From positions 1-12,639 of the forward strand of contig PEXW01000002.1 in the NCBI GenBank assembly GCA_002774575.1: a stretch of 12,639 nucleotides of DNA. Direction: 5' to 3'. This document shows positions 11,985 through 12,639 of this stretch, in pieces. The position numbers were made by a program, and so were the translations under genes. The notes below the pieces were generated by a model, which was given only the letters and a program-made list of their open reading frames with translations, did not search any database and was not told where the DNA came from. Position 1 is the first letter of the stretch; the number at the start of each line of letters is the position of its first letter. Origin of the DNA: Candidatus Kerfeldbacteria bacterium CG08_land_8_20_14_0_20_43_14 (lineage in GTDB: Bacteria; Patescibacteriota; Patescibacteriia; PEXW01).

Positions 11985-12639
11985 CTATTGCTCCAGGGTC
12001 ATTTCTTCGGCCCGGCGCTTGCCCCAAATTTCCGAATATATAGTGGTGAGAATTAAAGTTATGGGAATGGCCAATAAAATTCCCAGCATACCCGCGACTT
12101 TGCCGCCGATCAGCAGGACGATTATGGTTACAACCGAATGCAGGCCAGTATTGCTTTTCATGACTTTGGGCGAAATAAAATTATTTTGAATCTGCTGAAC
12201 CACGAAGAAAAGCGCCAGGGTCAAAATGCCTTTTAACGGGCTCATGGTAAAAGCCACAAAAATGGCCGGAATGGCGGCAATAGTCGAACCAACCAAAGGC
12301 ACTATTTCCAACAAACCAGCAAAGAGCGCCAGGAACAAGGCATACTTTACGCCAATTATGGACATGCCGATAAAATCCGCAACCGCGACAATCAACATGA
12401 CCAACAGTTGACCTCTTAACCAGCCGCCAAGTTTTTCCTGAATTTCAAGCAATAATTGGTTGATAAAAGGCTGATACTTGACCGGAGCGATGTTGGTAAA
12501 AAACTTTTTCATGCCGTTTTCCTCGCTTAGCATGTAATAAGTCATGATCAAGATGGCGATAAAGGCAATCAGGCCTCCGAAAAAACTGGTGATGGCGCCA
12601 AAGACGCTGGTGCCGGCTTTGCCGATATTTAATTGCAAG
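11985..12639 (-). CDS. AI-2E / PerM-family transporter-like membrane protein, C-terminal part (cut by window edge)
   Basis: About 218 codons are visible; the reading frame stays open to the window edge, so the N-terminal membrane helices lie outside and the leading TTG is an internal Leu codon. The sequence has the family layout: membrane helices, an amphipathic stretch (FFTNIAPVKYQPFINQLLLE), the LGGWLRGQLLVMLIVA segment, GVKYALFLALFAGLLEIVPLVGS, then VVQQIQNNFISPKVMKSNTGLHSV, the last two being diagnostic of AI-2E-family permeases (pattern E-I-I/V-P-x-x-G; x-N-x-x-x-P-x-x-x). It precedes metG by 6 nt and is probably the upstream member of the same operon. Many members transport unknown substrates, and AI-2 export is only one proposed role. 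Confidence 0.92.
   Translation of the reverse strand, partial: LQLNIGKAGTSVFGAITSFFGGLIAFIAILIMTYYMLSEENGMKKFFTNIAPVKYQPFINQLLLEIQEKLGGWLRGQLLVMLIVAVADFIGMSIIGVKYALFLALFAGLLEIVPLVGSTIAAIPAIFVAFTMSPLKGILTLALFFVVQQIQNNFISPKVMKSNTGLHSVVTIIVLLIGGKVAGMLGILLAIPITLILTTIYSEIWGKRRAEEMTLEQ

Overview
The window looks like a chromosomal segment from a bacterium of the Candidate Phyla Radiation (Patescibacteria), most likely a Parcubacteria-like lineage. This is inferred from compact proteins (short RsmI, short MetG, short ATP synthase delta), the AtpZ-first F-type ATP synthase operon, few Shine-Dalgarno sites inside operons, and GC-rich inverted repeats in spacers. It was not checked by any search. The genetic code is standard: atpA, metG and the cvpA-like gene all end in TGA inside start/stop overlaps, which argues against the UGA=Gly code of Gracilibacteria/Absconditabacteria.

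Positions 1-7733 (minus strand) hold a complete F1Fo ATP synthase operon in the order atpZ/I-like, atpB, atpE, atpF, atpH, atpA, atpG, atpD, atpC (atpC is cut by the left edge). A good sigma70-type promoter lies upstream at 7802-7829. Most junctions overlap or nearly touch, implying translational coupling. Three spacers are larger: atpB-atpE, atpE-atpF (with a long hairpin), and atpG-atpD. The c subunit carries the proton-type ion site rather than the sodium-type one.

The atpG-atpD junction (1607-2901) is interrupted by about 1.3 kb. It holds a REP-associated tyrosine transposase (RAYT) gene flanked by three pairs of inverted REP palindromes carrying the expected 5' GTAG head. It also holds a self-contained plus-strand unit antisense to the operon (consensus promoter, strong RBS, 67-aa hydrophobic protein, terminator), and a GC-rich nested hairpin cluster just before atpD.

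Positions 7862-8362 (plus strand) carry a single-gene unit for a stand-alone receiver-like protein that seems to have lost the phospho-acceptor Asp and the conserved Lys. It is divergent from the ATP synthase operon and ends in a strong terminator.

Positions 8400-9313 (minus strand) carry another single-gene unit: a consensus promoter, a leader of about 150 nt with an 11-bp inverted repeat, a 202-aa protein of unknown function, and a terminator.

Positions 9329-12639 (minus strand) are a tightly packed housekeeping operon: AI-2E-family membrane protein (cut by the right edge), metG, CvpA-family membrane protein and rsmI. The spacing is 6 nt, a 4-nt overlap and a 1-nt overlap. No CRISPR array, tRNA or rRNA was seen. 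The parts least explained by known families are the antisense small-protein unit inside the ATP synthase operon, the degenerate receiver, and the leader-bearing orphan gene.
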